Shown: positions 35,554 to 46,890 of the stretch, in pieces
Layout of the letters: every line of letters begins with the position of its first letter
Numbering within the stretch: the first letter of the stretch is position 1
Assembly (NCBI RefSeq): GCF_004331915.1
Contig: NZ_CP036528.1
Location: 1,423,633 to 1,487,632 of the forward strand
From: Ureibacillus thermophilus
Lineage (GTDB): Bacteria; Bacillota; Bacilli; Bacillales_A; Planococcaceae
Direction of reading: 5' to 3'
Length of the DNA: 64,000 nt
The notes under the pieces: model-generated
Told to the model about the DNA's origin: nothing
Seen by the model: the letters and a program-made list of their open reading frames with translations, nothing else
Databases searched by the model: none
Translations under genes and position numbers: made by a program

Positions 35554-37245
35554 ATGAAACAAAGCCAAACGTTTATCCCAACAATGCGGGAAGTGCCTCA
35601 GAATGTTCATACAAATTCTTGCCAAATGTTGCTGCGGTCAGGATTCATTCGGCAATATTCAAATGGAACTTATTCCTATTTGCCTTTAGCGAAACGAGTT
35701 TTAAAAAAAATCGAACAAATCGTTCGAGAGGAAATAGAGAAAAGGAATGCCATTGAATTAGAATTGCCATGCATTCAGTCTATTGATTTTTACAAACAAT
35801 CCGGAAGATTGTTAGAGGATTTAATTCATTTTCAAGATGATTTTGGCAGGGAATTTGTTATTGGTCCGAGCATGGATTTAATGACATCCATTGTCCGGGA
35901 TGAAATAAAAACTTATAAAAAACTGCCGATTGCACTTTATCAAATGCAAAAAAGGCTTCAGAATATAAAAGAATCGCGGCTTGATTTATTTCATGCAAGA
36001 GAGTCTTGCATCTTGAACGCTTACTCTTTCCATGAAAGCGAAGAAAGTTTAAATCAAACCTTTGCAGATATGATTCAAACCTTTGAACGAATTTTTTCCC
36101 GATTAGGATTAACTGTGCAAATGGCTGAAACGGATGCGGGACCGTTTGGCAAAGAGTCTTATGAGTTTGTCGTTTTAACAACGATCGGGGATGAAACAAT
36201 AGCCTTCTCAGATCAATCAAAATATGCGGCAAATGAGGAAATTGCAAAAGTATCCATTGAATATGAACGTTCTAATGAAGAAATGAAACCGCTTAAAAAA
36301 ATTGAAACGCCAAATGTCCAAACGATACAGGAATTATGCGATGAATTGCATCTTGAACCAACTCAATGCATTAAATCGCTCGTATTAAATATCGATGGGG
36401 AAATTGCCGTTGCTTTAGTTCGAGGCGACCACCGATTGAATTTAATAAAAGTGAAAAAAGCTTTAAATGCTTCGGATATTCGATTGGCAAATGAAGGGGA
36501 AATCCAAAAACACATTGGCTGCTCCAAAGGTTCCATCGGTCCAATCAAACTGCCTATCGACATTAAAGTCATCGCAGACTATGGCATTCAGTCGATGGTA
36601 AATGCTGTTACTGGCGCAAATGAAGATGGCTATCACTATATGAATGTGAATCCAAATCGAGATTTTGCTATTAATTTATATGAGGATATTCGCTATATTG
36701 AAGAAGGAGACCCTTCGCCTGATGGCCAAGGAATCCTTTTGTTGAAACAGGGGATTGTTGTTGGGAGGGCGACAAAATTAGCGCCTGAATATGCGGAAAA
36801 AATGTCGGCAAATGTTGTGAACAAAGAAGGGACACAAATCCCTCTACAAATCGCAAGTTATGAATTAGAACTCACTCGGCTGTTTGCTATATTAGCAGAG
36901 CAATTTCAAGATGATCGTGGATTTACTTGGCCGAAACATCTAGCCCCTTATGATTTGCATTTAATGGCAATCAATGTCAATGATGAAGTTCAATTCAATC
37001 TAGTTGAACAGCTTTACAATATTTTAACGGCTTATCGTTATAATGTTTTATATGATAATCGGGATGAGCGTGCCGGCGTAAAATTTGCAGACAGCGATTT
37101 GATAGGTTTGCCGATTCGCGTTACAGTCGGCAAAAAAGCAATCGAGGGAATTGTGGAAGTGAAGAATCGCAAAACGGGAGAAACCATTGAATGCATGAAA
37201 GAAGAATTGATTGATTATTTAAATGAATTTTATCGAACACATTAA
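35554..37245 (+). CDS. proS: Prolyl-tRNA synthetase-like protein with degenerate aminoacylation site
   Basis: The 563 residues have the length and domain order of bacterial ProRS with an inserted editing domain, and the gene sits at the normal proS position between rseP and polC. The catalytic domain is eroded. The TxE loop (THEE in family members) reads GPSMDLM at 104-110. Motif 2 (FRDE..RPRFG.LR.REF) reads [18 protein letters not shown] at 134-151, without the FRDE arginine. Motif 3 (GCYGIGVSR) reads ASYELELTR at 434-442, both glycines gone. LGTKYS is LAPEYA. In contrast, the INS domain keeps CIKSL (K274), VRGDH, GSIGP and GANEDGYH (H361). The anticodon-binding domain keeps [15 protein letters not shown]. 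It is an uninterrupted frame. I infer that it does not charge tRNA-Pro and may act in editing; a true ProRS should be elsewhere. A strongly divergent active enzyme cannot be excluded. Confidence 0.85.
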   Translation: MKQSQTFIPTMREVPQNVHTNSCQMLLRSGFIRQYSNGTYSYLPLAKRVLKKIEQIVREEIEKRNAIELELPCIQSIDFYKQSGRLLEDLIHFQDDFGREFVIGPSMDLMTSIVRDEIKTYKKLPIALYQMQKRLQNIKESRLDLFHARESCILNAYSFHESEESLNQTFADMIQTFERIFSRLGLTVQMAETDAGPFGKESYEFVVLTTIGDETIAFSDQSKYAANEEIAKVSIEYERSNEEMKPLKKIETPNVQTIQELCDELHLEPTQCIKSLVLNIDGEIAVALVRGDHRLNLIKVKKALNASDIRLANEGEIQKHIGCSKGSIGPIKLPIDIKVIADYGIQSMVNAVTGANEDGYHYMNVNPNRDFAINLYEDIRYIEEGDPSPDGQGILLLKQGIVVGRATKLAPEYAEKMSANVVNKEGTQIPLQIASYELELTRLFAILAEQFQDDRGFTWPKHLAPYDLHLMAINVNDEVQFNLVEQLYNILTAYRYNVLYDNRDERAGVKFADSDLIGLPIRVTVGKKAIEGIVEVKNRKTGETIECMKEELIDYLNEFYRTH

Positions 37246-37406
37246 ATTCAAACAGTCTCGAAAAAATAGTGTATACTTATATAGTTGATAGTTTGAATAG
37301 AATTCGCTCTTCTATAGACAGTCGCAGAAGCGTCTTGCCTGATAGAGTTTCGCGAATTCTTTTCATTTTTTTCCATCAAGGATTTTTATTAAAGGTGGTG
37401 AGTTGG

Positions 37407-40400
37407 ATGGAAAACGTCAAAGCTAGAGAGCGGTTGTTCATGCTTTTATCCCAATTAAAATTAACGGAAGATGTCTATATGTCCTTTTTTGAACATGGGG
37501 AATTAAACCGTTTAACCGTTCATAAGAAAAAGCGGATTTGGAATTTTTCATTGAAGCTGCGAAATATTTTGCCTTTCCAAGTATATCAACTATTTTCTTC
37601 CCGATTGAAGGAAGAATTTAAACATATAGCACAAGTAGAGTTGACAATACAAACAGAAAATCCTGAAGTAACGGAGCATTTGATTTCTGATTATTGGATG
37701 AGCGTTGTCGAACGTATTGACGCATCTCCTCCGGTGAAAAAACGGCTTTCTTGCCAATTGCCCGTTTGGACAGGGAGCAAGTTAATACTTTCATGCATTT
37801 CCGAAATGGAACATTTGACGTTAAAGTCCAAATACCGTGACATTATTGCAGAAACTTACGCTTGTTTTGGCTTTCCGAACATAGCAGTGGAATTCAAATT
37901 AGTGGAAGCATCGGAAGAAGAAAAGGCCGAACAAGAGAGAATGCTTGAACAGCGGAGAATGGAAGAGGAAGAACTGGCAAGACAAGCCATTATCGATTTT
38001 CAAAACCGGGAAAAAGAGAAGAAAGAAAAACCTCAAGGGCCAGTTGAAGAAGGACCAATTCAAATTGGCTCCGTTATTCAAGATCCAGAGATTGTGGATA
38101 TTAAATCGATTGTGGAAGAAGAACGCCGAATCGTCATTGAGGGCCATATCTTCGCCATTGAACTGAAAGAACTAAAAAGCGGACGTTCTCTCTTGGAAAT
38201 TAAATTAACCGATTATACGGATTCCATCTTAGTAAAAATGTTTTCCCGCAATCATGATGATGTGGAAAAAATGTCCCGTTTGAAAAAAGGCATGTGGGTC
38301 AGAGTCCGAGGTTCTGTGCAAAATGATACATTCGTCCGCGAGTTAGTGATGATGGCGAATGATATAAATGAAATTCATAAAGAGACTCGTAAAGATACGG
38401 CGCCAGAAGGGGAAAAACGGGTGGAATTGCATTTACATACGCCTATGAGCCAAATGGATGCAGTAACGCCTGTAGAACGCCTTGTGGAACAGGCTGCGAA
38501 GTGGGGGCATCCTGCAATCGCCATTACAGACCATGCCGTTGTACAGGCCTATCCGGATGCTTTTGCAGCCGGGAAAAAATATGGCATTAAAATCATTTAC
38601 GGGCTGGAAGCAAACTTAGTAGACGATGGAGCACCGATTGCTTATGAAGAACAGCATATTAAACTGGAGGATGCCACTTTCGTTGTTTTTGACGTGGAAA
38701 CAACCGGATTATCTACTGCCTATGATGTCATTATTGAACTGGCGGCAGTCAAAATACGGGATGGCAAAATCATTGATCGATTCGAGCGATTTGCCAATCC
38801 GCATCGTGCTCTTTCCGAAAAAATTATTGAATTGACGCATATTACAGATGATATGTTGAAAGATGCACCGGAAGTGGACGATGTTATTCGGGAATACCAT
38901 GAATTTATCGGAGATGCCATTGTCGTTGCCCACAACGCTTCCTTTGATATGGGCTTTTTATATGCTGCTTATGAAAAAGCGGGCATTACAGGTGTGAAAC
39001 ATCCAGTCATCGATACGTTGGAATTGTCCCGTTTATTAAACCCGTCGCTCAAGAACCACCGTTTAAATACCCTTTGTAAAAAATATGGTATTGAACTTGT
39101 GCAGCATCACCGGGCCATTTATGATACGGAAGCAACCGGCCACTTGCTGCTGCATCTTTTAAAACAGGCAAAAGAAGAAAAAGGTATCGAATACCATGAT
39201 GATTTTAACAAATTCATGGGTGGAGAAGATTCATATAAGCAATCAAGACCTTATCACTGTACGATTTTAGCGGTCGACAATGTGGGATTAAAAAATTTGT
39301 TTAAATTAGTATCCATTTCCCATACCCAAACTTTCTATCGGGTTCCGCGCATTCGCCGTTCTGATTTAGTGAAACATCGAGAAGGGCTCATTGTCGGTTC
39401 GGGATGTGGAAACGGTGAGCTGTTTGAAACGATGATGAATAAATCCCCAGAAGAAGCGGAAGCAGTGGCGGAATTCTATGATTATATTGAAGTACATCCA
39501 AAAGCGGTATACTCTCAACTCATTGACAGCGGCACGATTCATGATGAATGGCATTTGGAAGATATTATCCGCAAGCTTGTGAAGCTGGGCAAAAAAATGG
39601 ATAAGCCGGTTGTGGCAACAGGGAATGTCCATTATTTGGAGGAACATGATGCTATTTATCGCAAAATATTGATCTCTTCGCAAGGTGGAGCCAATCCGTT
39701 GAACCGCTATCCACTTCCAAAAGTGCATTTCCGCACGACTAATGAAATGCTTGAGGAATTTGCCTTTTTAGGAGAGGACGTGGCGAAGGAAATTGTCGTG
39801 ACCAACTCTCAAAAAATTGCTGACATGATTGGCGATGTAACGCCGATTAAAGATAAATTGTATACGCCAATCATCGAGGGATCCGATGAAGAAATCAAAC
39901 GCATGACCTATGAAATGGCGCATAAAATCTATGGGGAAAAGCTGCCGGAAATCGTCGAAAAACGTCTTGAAAAAGAGTTGAATTCTATTTTAGGCCATGG
40001 GTTTGGAGTGGTTTATTTAATCTCCGCAAAACTTGTGAAAAAGTCTTTAGAGGATGGCTACTTAGTAGGTTCCCGTGGTTCTGTCGGTTCATCCCTTGTT
40101 GCAACGATGATGGAAATTACAGAAGTGAACCCATTGCCGCCTCATTATATTTGTCCTAAGTGCCACTATTCCGAATTCTTTACAGATGGTTCCGTTGGTT
40201 CGGGATTTGACTTACCGAATAAAGACTGCCCTGAATGCGGCACACCTTTAAACAAAGACGGACAGGATATTCCTTTTGAAACTTTCCTCGGATTTAACGG
40301 GGATAAGGTTCCGGATATTGACCTTAACTTCTCGGGGGAATATCAAGCACGCGCCCATAACTATACAAAAGTATTGTTCGGGGAAGATAAAGTGTACCGT

Positions 40401-41732
40401 GCTGGAACAATCGGTACAGTTGCGGAAAAAACGGCATACGGCTTTGTGAAGGGGTATGCAAACGACAATAATATCAATTTCCGCTCGGCAGAAATTGAAC
40501 GATTGGTGCAAGGATGCACCGGGGTGAAACGAACAACAGGCCAGCACCCGGGTGGGATTCTTGTTGTTCCGGATTATATGGATATTTACGATTTTACGCC
40601 GGTGCAATATCCTGCCGATGCCCAAGATGCTGAATGGCGCACAACCCACTTTGATTTCCATTCCATCCACGATAATATTTTAAAACTGGACATTCTTGGA
40701 CACGATGATCCGACAATGATTCGGATGCTTCAAGATTTGACAGGTATCGATCCAAAAACAATTCCGCCAGATGATCCAGATGTTATGGCCATCTTTACGG
40801 GAACGGAATCTTTGGGCGTGACGCCTGAACAAATTTTATGTAATACGGGAACTTTAGGCATTCCGGAATTCGGAACAAAATTCGTGCGCCAAATGCTTGA
40901 AGATACAAAACCAAAAACCTTTTCAGAGCTGTTGAAAATTTCCGGTCTTTCTCACGGTACCGACGTATGGCTTGGAAATGCCAGCGAATTAATTGCCAAT
41001 AATGTCTGCTCCTTCTCGGAAGTAATCGGTTGCCGTGACGACATTATGGTGTACTTAATTTATAAAGGGCTCGACCCATCCCTTGCTTTCAAAACAATGG
41101 AGTCGGTCCGCAAAGGAAAAGGCTTGACGGAAGAAATGGAAATAGCGATGAGGGAACATGATGTGCCTGAATGGTATATTGAATCATGCAAAAAAATTAA
41201 ATATATGTTCCCGAAAGCCCACGCAGCTGCATATGTATTAATGGCTGTCCGCGTGGCATACTTTAAAGTACATTTCCCGCTCGCCTATTATTGCGCCTAT
41301 TTCTCTATCCGCGCAGAAGATTTTGATTTGCCGGCAATGATTAAAGGTGCTAAAGCTATTCGTGCAAGAGTCGAAGAAATTAATGCAAAAGGATTGGATG
41401 CAACGAAAAAAGAAAAAGATTTATTGACCGTGCTTGAAATTGCCCTTGAAATGTGTGAAAGAGGCATGAGTTTCAAAAATGTGGATTTATACAAATCCAA
41501 AGCAACTGAATTCGTTATTGAAGGAAATTCTCTTATCCCACCGTTCAACGCCATTCCAGGATTAGGGGAAAGTGTAGCAAAACAAATTGTGGCGGCAAGG
41601 GAAGAAAGGGAATTTTTATCAAAAGAAGATTTGCAGACGCGCGGTCGTGTATCCAAATCGTTGATTGAATACATGGAGCAATTAGGCGTATTGGAAGGGC
41701 TGCCTGATGAAAATCAATTATCGCTTTTCTAA
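37407..41732 (+). CDS. polC: DNA polymerase III alpha subunit PolC
   Basis: PolC is the replicative polymerase of Gram-positive bacteria. I start it at ATG 37407 behind AAAGGTGGTG (37391-37400), giving 1441 residues; the frame is open 46 codons upstream but without a site. Domains in order are: an N-terminal domain, a charged linker, an OB fold with [20 protein letters not shown], and a PHP domain starting [15 protein letters not shown]. The 3'-5' exonuclease inserted in PHP has FDVETTGLS. The polymerase core has GSRGSVGSS and [10 protein letters not shown], then helix-hairpin-helix. The end NQLSLF is the clamp-binding peptide. Confidence 0.98.
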   Translation: MENVKARERLFMLLSQLKLTEDVYMSFFEHGELNRLTVHKKKRIWNFSLKLRNILPFQVYQLFSSRLKEEFKHIAQVELTIQTENPEVTEHLISDYWMSVVERIDASPPVKKRLSCQLPVWTGSKLILSCISEMEHLTLKSKYRDIIAETYACFGFPNIAVEFKLVEASEEEKAEQERMLEQRRMEEEELARQAIIDFQNREKEKKEKPQGPVEEGPIQIGSVIQDPEIVDIKSIVEEERRIVIEGHIFAIELKELKSGRSLLEIKLTDYTDSILVKMFSRNHDDVEKMSRLKKGMWVRVRGSVQNDTFVRELVMMANDINEIHKETRKDTAPEGEKRVELHLHTPMSQMDAVTPVERLVEQAAKWGHPAIAITDHAVVQAYPDAFAAGKKYGIKIIYGLEANLVDDGAPIAYEEQHIKLEDATFVVFDVETTGLSTAYDVIIELAAVKIRDGKIIDRFERFANPHRALSEKIIELTHITDDMLKDAPEVDDVIREYHEFIGDAIVVAHNASFDMGFLYAAYEKAGITGVKHPVIDTLELSRLLNPSLKNHRLNTLCKKYGIELVQHHRAIYDTEATGHLLLHLLKQAKEEKGIEYHDDFNKFMGGEDSYKQSRPYHCTILAVDNVGLKNLFKLVSISHTQTFYRVPRIRRSDLVKHREGLIVGSGCGNGELFETMMNKSPEEAEAVAEFYDYIEVHPKAVYSQLIDSGTIHDEWHLEDIIRKLVKLGKKMDKPVVATGNVHYLEEHDAIYRKILISSQGGANPLNRYPLPKVHFRTTNEMLEEFAFLGEDVAKEIVVTNSQKIADMIGDVTPIKDKLYTPIIEGSDEEIKRMTYEMAHKIYGEKLPEIVEKRLEKELNSILGHGFGVVYLISAKLVKKSLEDGYLVGSRGSVGSSLVATMMEITEVNPLPPHYICPKCHYSEFFTDGSVGSGFDLPNKDCPECGTPLNKDGQDIPFETFLGFNGDKVPDIDLNFSGEYQARAHNYTKVLFGEDKVYRAGTIGTVAEKTAYGFVKGYANDNNINFRSAEIERLVQGCTGVKRTTGQHPGGILVVPDYMDIYDFTPVQYPADAQDAEWRTTHFDFHSIHDNILKLDILGHDDPTMIRMLQDLTGIDPKTIPPDDPDVMAIFTGTESLGVTPEQILCNTGTLGIPEFGTKFVRQMLEDTKPKTFSELLKISGLSHGTDVWLGNASELIANNVCSFSEVIGCRDDIMVYLIYKGLDPSLAFKTMESVRKGKGLTEEMEIAMREHDVPEWYIESCKKIKYMFPKAHAAAYVLMAVRVAYFKVHFPLAYYCAYFSIRAEDFDLPAMIKGAKAIRARVEEINAKGLDATKKEKDLLTVLEIALEMCERGMSFKNVDLYKSKATEFVIEGNSLIPPFNAIPGLGESVAKQIVAAREEREFLSKEDLQTRGRVSKSLIEYMEQLGVLEGLPDENQLSLF

Positions 41733-41781
41733 ATCCTTTTGTAAAAATTCATGGTCGACTTTGTGGAACAGTTTCTCATAT

Positions 41782-41810
41782 TTGCATTTCTTAAGAAATT
41801 GTGTTATTGT
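41782..41810 (+). promoter_or_regulatory. Promoter of the rimP-nusA-infB operon
   Basis: TTGCAT (41782-41787) and TATTGT (41805-41810) are spaced by 17 bases. It lies in the 257-base gap after polC and gives a leader of about 170 bases with two terminator-like hairpins before rimP. Confidence 0.65.
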
Positions 41811-41841
41811 TAAGTCAATAATTTGTTGATAGTTTTGCAGC

Positions 41842-41867
41842 AAAAGAGTGGGGTTTCCCGCTCTTTT
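41842..41867 (+). terminator. First leader hairpin (attenuator candidate) before rimP
   Basis: AAAAGAGTGGG (41842-41852) pairs with CCCGCTCTTTT (41857-41867), loop GTTT, one G-T pair. It is followed by CTATTGTTTT, a weak and interrupted T tract. In B. subtilis the operon is autoregulated by a NusA-dependent weak terminator in this leader. This hairpin has the expected position and the weak tract. Confidence 0.6.
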
Positions 41868-41925
41868 CTATTGTTTTGTGGCTCTCCACCAGGAGGGTAG
41901 CGATTAGATAAGTACACGGAAATGC

Positions 41926-41958
41926 AAATTTCACCAAAATGGTGGAATTTCTGTTTTT
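41926..41958 (+). terminator. Second leader hairpin (attenuator candidate) before rimP
   Basis: AAATTTCACC (41926-41935) pairs with GGTGGAATTT (41941-41950), loop AAAAT, with one T-G pair. CTGTTTTT follows. It ends about 30 bases before the rimP start. Like the first hairpin it has a T tract broken near the stem, a property of NusA-dependent terminators. Confidence 0.5.
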
Positions 41959-41989
41959 AGCCAAGGAAACGAGACGTTGGGAGGATATT

Positions 41990-42463
41990 ATGAGCAAAAT
42001 TACTTCAGTCGTTCAACAGCTAGTTACACCGATTTTAGAGGAATTGAATCTTGAATTAGTGGATATTGAGTTTGTTAAAGAGGGACGTGCTTGGTTCCTC
42101 CGTGTATACATCGATACTCCTCAAGGTGGAATTGACATAGACCAATGTGCACTTGTAAGCGAGCGATTAAGCGCCCTGCTGGATGAAAAGGATCCGATTG
42201 AACAAAACTATTATTTAGAAGTTTCCTCTCCTGGTGCAGAACGTCCATTAAAGAAAGAATCTGATTTTGAGAAAGCTATTGGCAAATATGTTTACATTAA
42301 AACATATGAGCCAATTGAAGGCATGAAAGAATTTTACGGATATTTAAAATCCAACAGCGAAGATAGCCTGGAATTGGAAATTCGAATAAAAGCACGTAAT
42401 GTGTTGATAAAAATTCCAAAAGACAAGATTGCAAGAGCTCGGCTGGCAATCGATTTTTCATAA
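41990..42463 (+). CDS. rimP: Ribosome maturation factor RimP
   Basis: RimP acts in 30S subunit maturation. From ATG 41990 behind GGGAGG it has 157 residues with [37 protein letters not shown] and [14 protein letters not shown], typical of the family (YlxS in B. subtilis). It opens the nusA operon. Confidence 0.97.
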   Translation: MSKITSVVQQLVTPILEELNLELVDIEFVKEGRAWFLRVYIDTPQGGIDIDQCALVSERLSALLDEKDPIEQNYYLEVSSPGAERPLKKESDFEKAIGKYVYIKTYEPIEGMKEFYGYLKSNSEDSLELEIRIKARNVLIKIPKDKIARARLAIDFS

Positions 42464-42488
42464 AATGAATTAGGAGTGAAATGAAAAA

Positions 42489-43646
42489 ATGAGCAGTGAA
42501 TTACTAGAAGCTTTATATGCTCTAGAACAACAAAAAGGCATTTCAAGGGAAATCTTAGTGGAGGCAATTGAAGCTGCACTAGTTACAGCTTATAAACGCA
42601 ATTTTAATCAAGCGCAAAATGTACGTGTGGATTTTAATCAAGCCACTGGAGAAATTAAAGTCTTCTCAAGAAAAGAAGTGGTGGAAGAAGTGGAAGATCC
42701 GCGCTTGCAAATATCGCTTGAGGATGCAAGAAAAATCAATAGCGTCTATGAACCTGGCGATATTGTGGAACAAGAAGTGACTCCTCGCAACTTTGGCCGC
42801 ATTGCTGCACAAACTGCCAAACAAGTTGTAACTCAACGCGTACGTGAAGCGGAAAGAAGCATTATTTATGAAGAGTTTGTGGACCGCACAGATGATATTG
42901 TCAATGGAATTATTGAACGCAGAGATGCGCGCAATATTTATATCAATCTTGGCAAAGTAGAAGCGGTATTGCCTCTAAATGAACAAATTCCAGGGGAAGA
43001 ATATAAGCCTCAACAACGCATTCGTGTTTACATTACAAAAGTGGAAAAAACAACGCGTGGACCGCAAATTATTGTTTCCCGCACGCATCCAGGTTTACTT
43101 CGCCGACTATTTGAAATGGAAGTGCCTGAAATTTATGACGGCATTGTAGAAATCAAATCTATCGCTCGCGAAGCTGGAGATCGATCAAAAATCTCTGTAT
43201 ATGCCCACGATCCAGAAGTGGATGCAGTTGGTGCTTGTGTAGGGGCAAAAGGAGCCCGCGTACAGGCAATCGTCAACGAATTAAATGGAGAAAAAATTGA
43301 TGTCGTAGAATGGTCAGAAGATCCCGTTGTCTTCGTTGCCAATGCTTTAAGTCCTTCAAAAGTATTGGATGTTATTGTAAATGAAGAAGAAAAATCAACA
43401 ACGGTCATCGTTCCAGATTATCAGCTTTCATTAGCGATTGGAAAACGAGGACAAAATGCAAGACTTGCGGCCAAATTAACCGGCTGGAAAATTGATATAA
43501 AAAGCGAATCAGATGCCCGTGAACTAGGTATATATCCGAATGAGAATAGCCCTCTTATTGTTGAAAATGACAGTGAAGAAGAGGAATATTCCTTCGACGA
43601 GATTGATATTGACTTGTACCAAGATGTAGTTGACGAAGAAGAATAA
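42489..43646 (+). CDS. nusA: Transcription factor NusA
   Basis: NusA binds RNA polymerase and controls pausing and termination. The 385 residues contain the N-terminal polymerase-binding domain and an S1 domain (DIVNGIIERRDARNIYINLGKVEAVLP). Two KH domains follow, with AVGACVGAKGARVQAI and LAIGKRGQNARLAAKLTGW. The acidic tail EEEYSFDEIDIDLYQDVVDEEE is typical of Bacillales. As its product may act on the leader hairpins, autoregulation is likely. Confidence 0.98.
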   Translation: MSSELLEALYALEQQKGISREILVEAIEAALVTAYKRNFNQAQNVRVDFNQATGEIKVFSRKEVVEEVEDPRLQISLEDARKINSVYEPGDIVEQEVTPRNFGRIAAQTAKQVVTQRVREAERSIIYEEFVDRTDDIVNGIIERRDARNIYINLGKVEAVLPLNEQIPGEEYKPQQRIRVYITKVEKTTRGPQIIVSRTHPGLLRRLFEMEVPEIYDGIVEIKSIAREAGDRSKISVYAHDPEVDAVGACVGAKGARVQAIVNELNGEKIDVVEWSEDPVVFVANALSPSKVLDVIVNEEEKSTTVIVPDYQLSLAIGKRGQNARLAAKLTGWKIDIKSESDARELGIYPNENSPLIVENDSEEEEYSFDEIDIDLYQDVVDEEE

Positions 43647-43696
43647 AAATAAATCACATAAATGGATGCGTTGAGCTGATAGGGAAGGTGATTGAC

Positions 43697-43984
43697 GTGC
43701 CAACAAAAAGAAAAGTTCCATTACGCCGCTGCGTCGTGACTGGTGAAATGTTCCCGAAAAAAGAATTGCTTCGCATTGTTCGTTCAAAAGATGGTGAAGT
43801 TTCCGTTGATCCGACTGGCAAAAAGTCTGGACGCGGCGCTTACATTTCCAAATCTGAAGAAGCGGTTGAAAAAGCCCGCAGCAAAAAAATATTAGAACGC
43901 CATTTAGAAGTAAAAATACCGGATGAGATTTACGATGAGCTAATACGGCTTATCCGCAGGGAGCAGCTTTTCAAAAATGAGTAA
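43697..43984 (+). CDS. ylxR: YlxR-family nucleic-acid-binding protein
   Basis: The product has about 95 residues from GTG 43697 behind AGGGAAGG; GTG 43688 would add three residues. It shows RKVPLRRCVVTGEMFPKKELLRIVRSKDGEVSVDPTGKKSGRGAYIS, the YlxR fold with the GRGAY RNA-binding motif. It is always found between nusA and ylxQ/infB. In B. subtilis a role as nucleoid-associated transcription modulator has been described. Confidence 0.93.
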   Translation: MPTKRKVPLRRCVVTGEMFPKKELLRIVRSKDGEVSVDPTGKKSGRGAYISKSEEAVEKARSKKILERHLEVKIPDEIYDELIRLIRREQLFKNE

Positions 43985-44285
43985 AGAAAAGATATTGCAA
44001 CTCTTAGGTTTGGCGACGAGAGCGAGAAAAGTTATTTCCGGTGAAGAACTGGTGATAAAAGAAATACAAAAAGGCAATGCGAAGTTAGTCATTCTTTCTT
44101 CGGATGCAGCCTACAACTCAAGAAAAAAAATTCAAGATAAATGTACGCATTACAATGTTGAGTTTCATACGTTTAGCAATCGTTATGAGCTGGGACATGC
44201 GATTGGAAAAGAAGCTCGGGTAGTGATAGCCATTACCGATCAAGGCTTTGCCAATAAGCTGTCCAGTCTGCTCAACGAAATTTAA
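43977..44285 (+). CDS. rplGA: L7Ae-family kink-turn-binding protein YlxQ
   Basis: The 102-residue protein belongs to the L7Ae/L30e family, which binds kink-turn [47 protein letters not shown]. In B. subtilis it is called YlxQ or RplGA. The ATG overlaps the end of ylxR by eight bases and infB follows. Confidence 0.94.
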   Translation: MSKEKILQLLGLATRARKVISGEELVIKEIQKGNAKLVILSSDAAYNSRKKIQDKCTHYNVEFHTFSNRYELGHAIGKEARVVIAITDQGFANKLSSLLNEI

Positions 44286-44299
44286 TCGGGGGTGAGCTA

Positions 44300-46504
44300 A
44301 TGACCAAAATGAGAGTTCATGAATATGCCAAAAAAGTGAATCGATCAAGCAAAGAAGTCATTGAAGAATTAAAGAAATTAAATATAAATGTAACCAATCA
44401 TATGTCAACGCTTAACGGAGATGCAGTTGCAAAACTGGATGCAGTTTTTAACCAAAATGTTGATGCGCCTGTGAAAAAGAATGAAGGGCAACATAAACCA
44501 AAACAACCGCAAAATCAAAATCATAAAGAAGCAGAAAAACAAGAACACGCGCCAAAACAAAAAGATAGCCAAGAACAAGAAGAAGCGTCCGTTGCTTTTG
44601 AAAAAATTAAACGAAACAAAGCTGCAAAAGAAGATATAATCCAACAACCAAAAAATAAAGGAAGCCAAAAGAAAAAGCCTGGCATCCATGGCGGAAAACG
44701 CCGTCAGCCAAAACAACAGCAGCCTCAACAGCCTGTACAAAAAGAGCTTCCTGAAAAAATTACTTTCTACGAATCTTTAACAGTAGCGGAACTGGCAAAA
44801 AAATTAAACCGCGAACCTTCTGAAATCATTAAAAAGCTCTTTATGCTTGGTGTGATGGCGACAATCAACCAATCCCTAGATAAAGATGCCATCGAATTAG
44901 TCTGCGCGGATTATGGTGTGGAAGTAGAAGAAGAAGTACGCATCGATAAAACAGATTTAAATGTTTACTTTGAAGAAGAAGATCCAGAAGAAGCATTAGT
45001 AGAACGTCCGCCGGTAGTAACGATCATGGGTCACGTTGACCACGGGAAAACGACAACGCTGGATGCGATCCGTCATACAAGAGTGACTGAAGCAGAAGCA
45101 GGCGGTATTACGCAACATATTGGTGCATATCAAGTAGATATTAATGGAAAGAAAATTACGTTCCTTGATACACCTGGACACGAAGCATTCACGACAATGC
45201 GCGCAAGAGGAGCTCAAATTACGGATATTGTTGTCATCGTTGTTGCAGCAGATGATGGTGTCATGCCGCAAACGGTGGAAGCCATTAACCATGCCAAAGC
45301 AGCCAATGTGCCAATCATTGTAGCAGTTAATAAAATTGATAAACCAACAGCGAATCCAGACCGTGTCATGCAAGAATTAACAGAGTATGGCCTCATTCCG
45401 GAAGACTGGGGTGGAGACACAATCTTCGTTCCAATCTCCGCTCTAAAAGGAGAAGGAATTGATCAATTGTTAGAAATGATTTTGCTCGTTGCGGAAGTTT
45501 CTGAATTAAAAGCTAATCCAAATCGCCGTGCAATCGGTACTGTGATTGAAGCCCGCCTAGATAAAGGCCGCGGTTCTGTTGCTACATTATTGGTGCAAAA
45601 CGGTACATTGCGCGTAGGCGACCCAATTGTTGTCGGAAATACATTCGGCCGTGTCCGTGCTATGGTGAACGATTTGGGCCGCCGCGTAAAAGAAGCAACA
45701 CCAGCAACGCCTGTTGAAATTACAGGATTGCATGAAGTGCCTCAAGCCGGAGATCGCTTCGTCGTATTTGAAGATGAAAAAACAGCCCGTGAAATCGGTG
45801 AAGCTCGTGCACAAATGGCATTGCAAGCAAGCCGTGCGCAAAAATCCCGCCTTACTTTGGATAACTTGTTTGAACAAATGTCCCAAGGCGAAATGAAAGA
45901 ATTGAATTTGATTATTAAAGCAGACGTACAAGGTTCTGTAGAGGCTTTAGCTTCTTCCTTTATGAAAATTGATGTGGAAGGGGTAAAAGTAAAAATTATC
46001 CATACTGGTGTAGGAGCAATTACAGAATCTGACATTAGTCTTGCCGCAGCTTCCAACGCCATCGTTATCGGCTTTAACGTGCGTCCAGATGTTAATGCGA
46101 AACGCGCTGCAGAACAAGAAGGCGTCGAAATTCGCTTGCACCGCATCATCTATAAAGCCATCGAAGAAATTGAAGCTGCTATGAAAGGTATGCTTGATCC
46201 AGAATATGAAGAAAAAATCATCGGTCAAGCAGAAGTGCGTCAAACGATTAAAATTTCCAAAGTGGGTACAATTGCAGGTTCATACGTGACAGATGGTAAA
46301 GTGACTCGTGATGCTGGCGTGCGTGTCATCCGAAACGGAATCGTAATTTACGAAGGAGAACTTGCATCATTAAAACGCTTTAAAGATGACGTGAAAGAAG
46401 TTGTCAAAGGTTTTGAATGCGGTATGCAAATTAAAAACTTCAACGACATTAAAGAAGGCGACATTATCGAAGCCTTCGTAATGGAAGAAATTGTACGGAA
46501 ATGA
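44300..46504 (+). CDS. infB: Translation initiation factor IF-2
   Basis: IF-2 brings fMet-tRNA to the 30S subunit. The 734 residues have a small N-terminal IF2_N domain ([20 protein letters not shown]), then a Lys/Gln-rich linker at about 55-148. A second IF2_N region follows. The G domain has GHVDHGKT at 244-251, DTPGHE and NKIDKP. Beta barrels and the C-terminal fMet-binding domain close the protein. GGGGGTGA precedes the ATG. Confidence 0.98.
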   Translation: MTKMRVHEYAKKVNRSSKEVIEELKKLNINVTNHMSTLNGDAVAKLDAVFNQNVDAPVKKNEGQHKPKQPQNQNHKEAEKQEHAPKQKDSQEQEEASVAFEKIKRNKAAKEDIIQQPKNKGSQKKKPGIHGGKRRQPKQQQPQQPVQKELPEKITFYESLTVAELAKKLNREPSEIIKKLFMLGVMATINQSLDKDAIELVCADYGVEVEEEVRIDKTDLNVYFEEEDPEEALVERPPVVTIMGHVDHGKTTTLDAIRHTRVTEAEAGGITQHIGAYQVDINGKKITFLDTPGHEAFTTMRARGAQITDIVVIVVAADDGVMPQTVEAINHAKAANVPIIVAVNKIDKPTANPDRVMQELTEYGLIPEDWGGDTIFVPISALKGEGIDQLLEMILLVAEVSELKANPNRRAIGTVIEARLDKGRGSVATLLVQNGTLRVGDPIVVGNTFGRVRAMVNDLGRRVKEATPATPVEITGLHEVPQAGDRFVVFEDEKTAREIGEARAQMALQASRAQKSRLTLDNLFEQMSQGEMKELNLIIKADVQGSVEALASSFMKIDVEGVKVKIIHTGVGAITESDISLAAASNAIVIGFNVRPDVNAKRAAEQEGVEIRLHRIIYKAIEEIEAAMKGMLDPEYEEKIIGQAEVRQTIKISKVGTIAGSYVTDGKVTRDAGVRVIRNGIVIYEGELASLKRFKDDVKEVVKGFECGMQIKNFNDIKEGDIIEAFVMEEIVRK

Positions 46505-46779
46505 TTGTCTATTTAGAAGCGGCATTCATCATTCCGGACGCGCACTCTTTAAAGGAAAAGCGAGCAGTTCTCCAGCGGATGATTACGAGAGCGAAGCAGA
46601 AATTTAATGTATCTGTTGCAGAAATTGACCATCAAGATGTGTGGCAGCGAACAAAAATCGCTGTTGTGACAGTTGCTTCTTCCCGTCAAGCAGCTGAGCG
46701 GGAAATTGATCAAGTGCTCCATTTTTTACAATCGAATCCATCATGGGAGCTGCTAGAATTTTCTCGAGAGTTTTTGTAA
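46501..46779 (+). CDS. ylxP: YlxP-like protein (DUF503)
   Basis: The 92-residue protein matches the DUF503/YlxP family: [43 protein letters not shown] and the [17 protein letters not shown] segment. It follows infB with a four-base overlap (ATGA) and precedes rbfA, the standard order. A link to ribosome assembly is suggested by position only. Confidence 0.93.
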   Translation: MIVYLEAAFIIPDAHSLKEKRAVLQRMITRAKQKFNVSVAEIDHQDVWQRTKIAVVTVASSRQAAEREIDQVLHFLQSNPSWELLEFSREFL

Positions 46780-46832
46780 TCCTTGAGGATAATTTTTAGG
46801 ATTCCAACAACAATAACAAGTAAAATGAAAAG

Positions 46833-46873
46833 AAGTAGGGAGAAGCGCAATTTGTGCTTTTGCTCTACTTTTT
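46833..46873 (+). terminator. Imperfect terminator-like hairpin before rbfA
   Basis: AAGTAG (46833-46838) pairs with CTACTT (46865-46870). Inside, AAGCGCA pairs with TGTGCTT (loop ATT), with an internal loop between the stems. Four to five T end the arm. It lies in the 110-base space between ylxP and rbfA, about 20 bases before the rbfA start, and may partly terminate or attenuate. Confidence 0.55.
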
Positions 46874-46890
46874 ATAAAGAGGTGACGATT

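Noticed and set aside
35554..37245. The proS-like gene as a plain pseudogene
   Set aside because: The frame is intact over 563 codons, with a promoter and ribosome site. The editing and anticodon domains keep their key residues, which decay without selection would not leave.
37269..37406. A 46-residue N-terminal extension of PolC
   Set aside because: No ribosome site precedes the upstream start, while AAAGGTGGTG stands before ATG 37407, and the known family N-terminus begins there.
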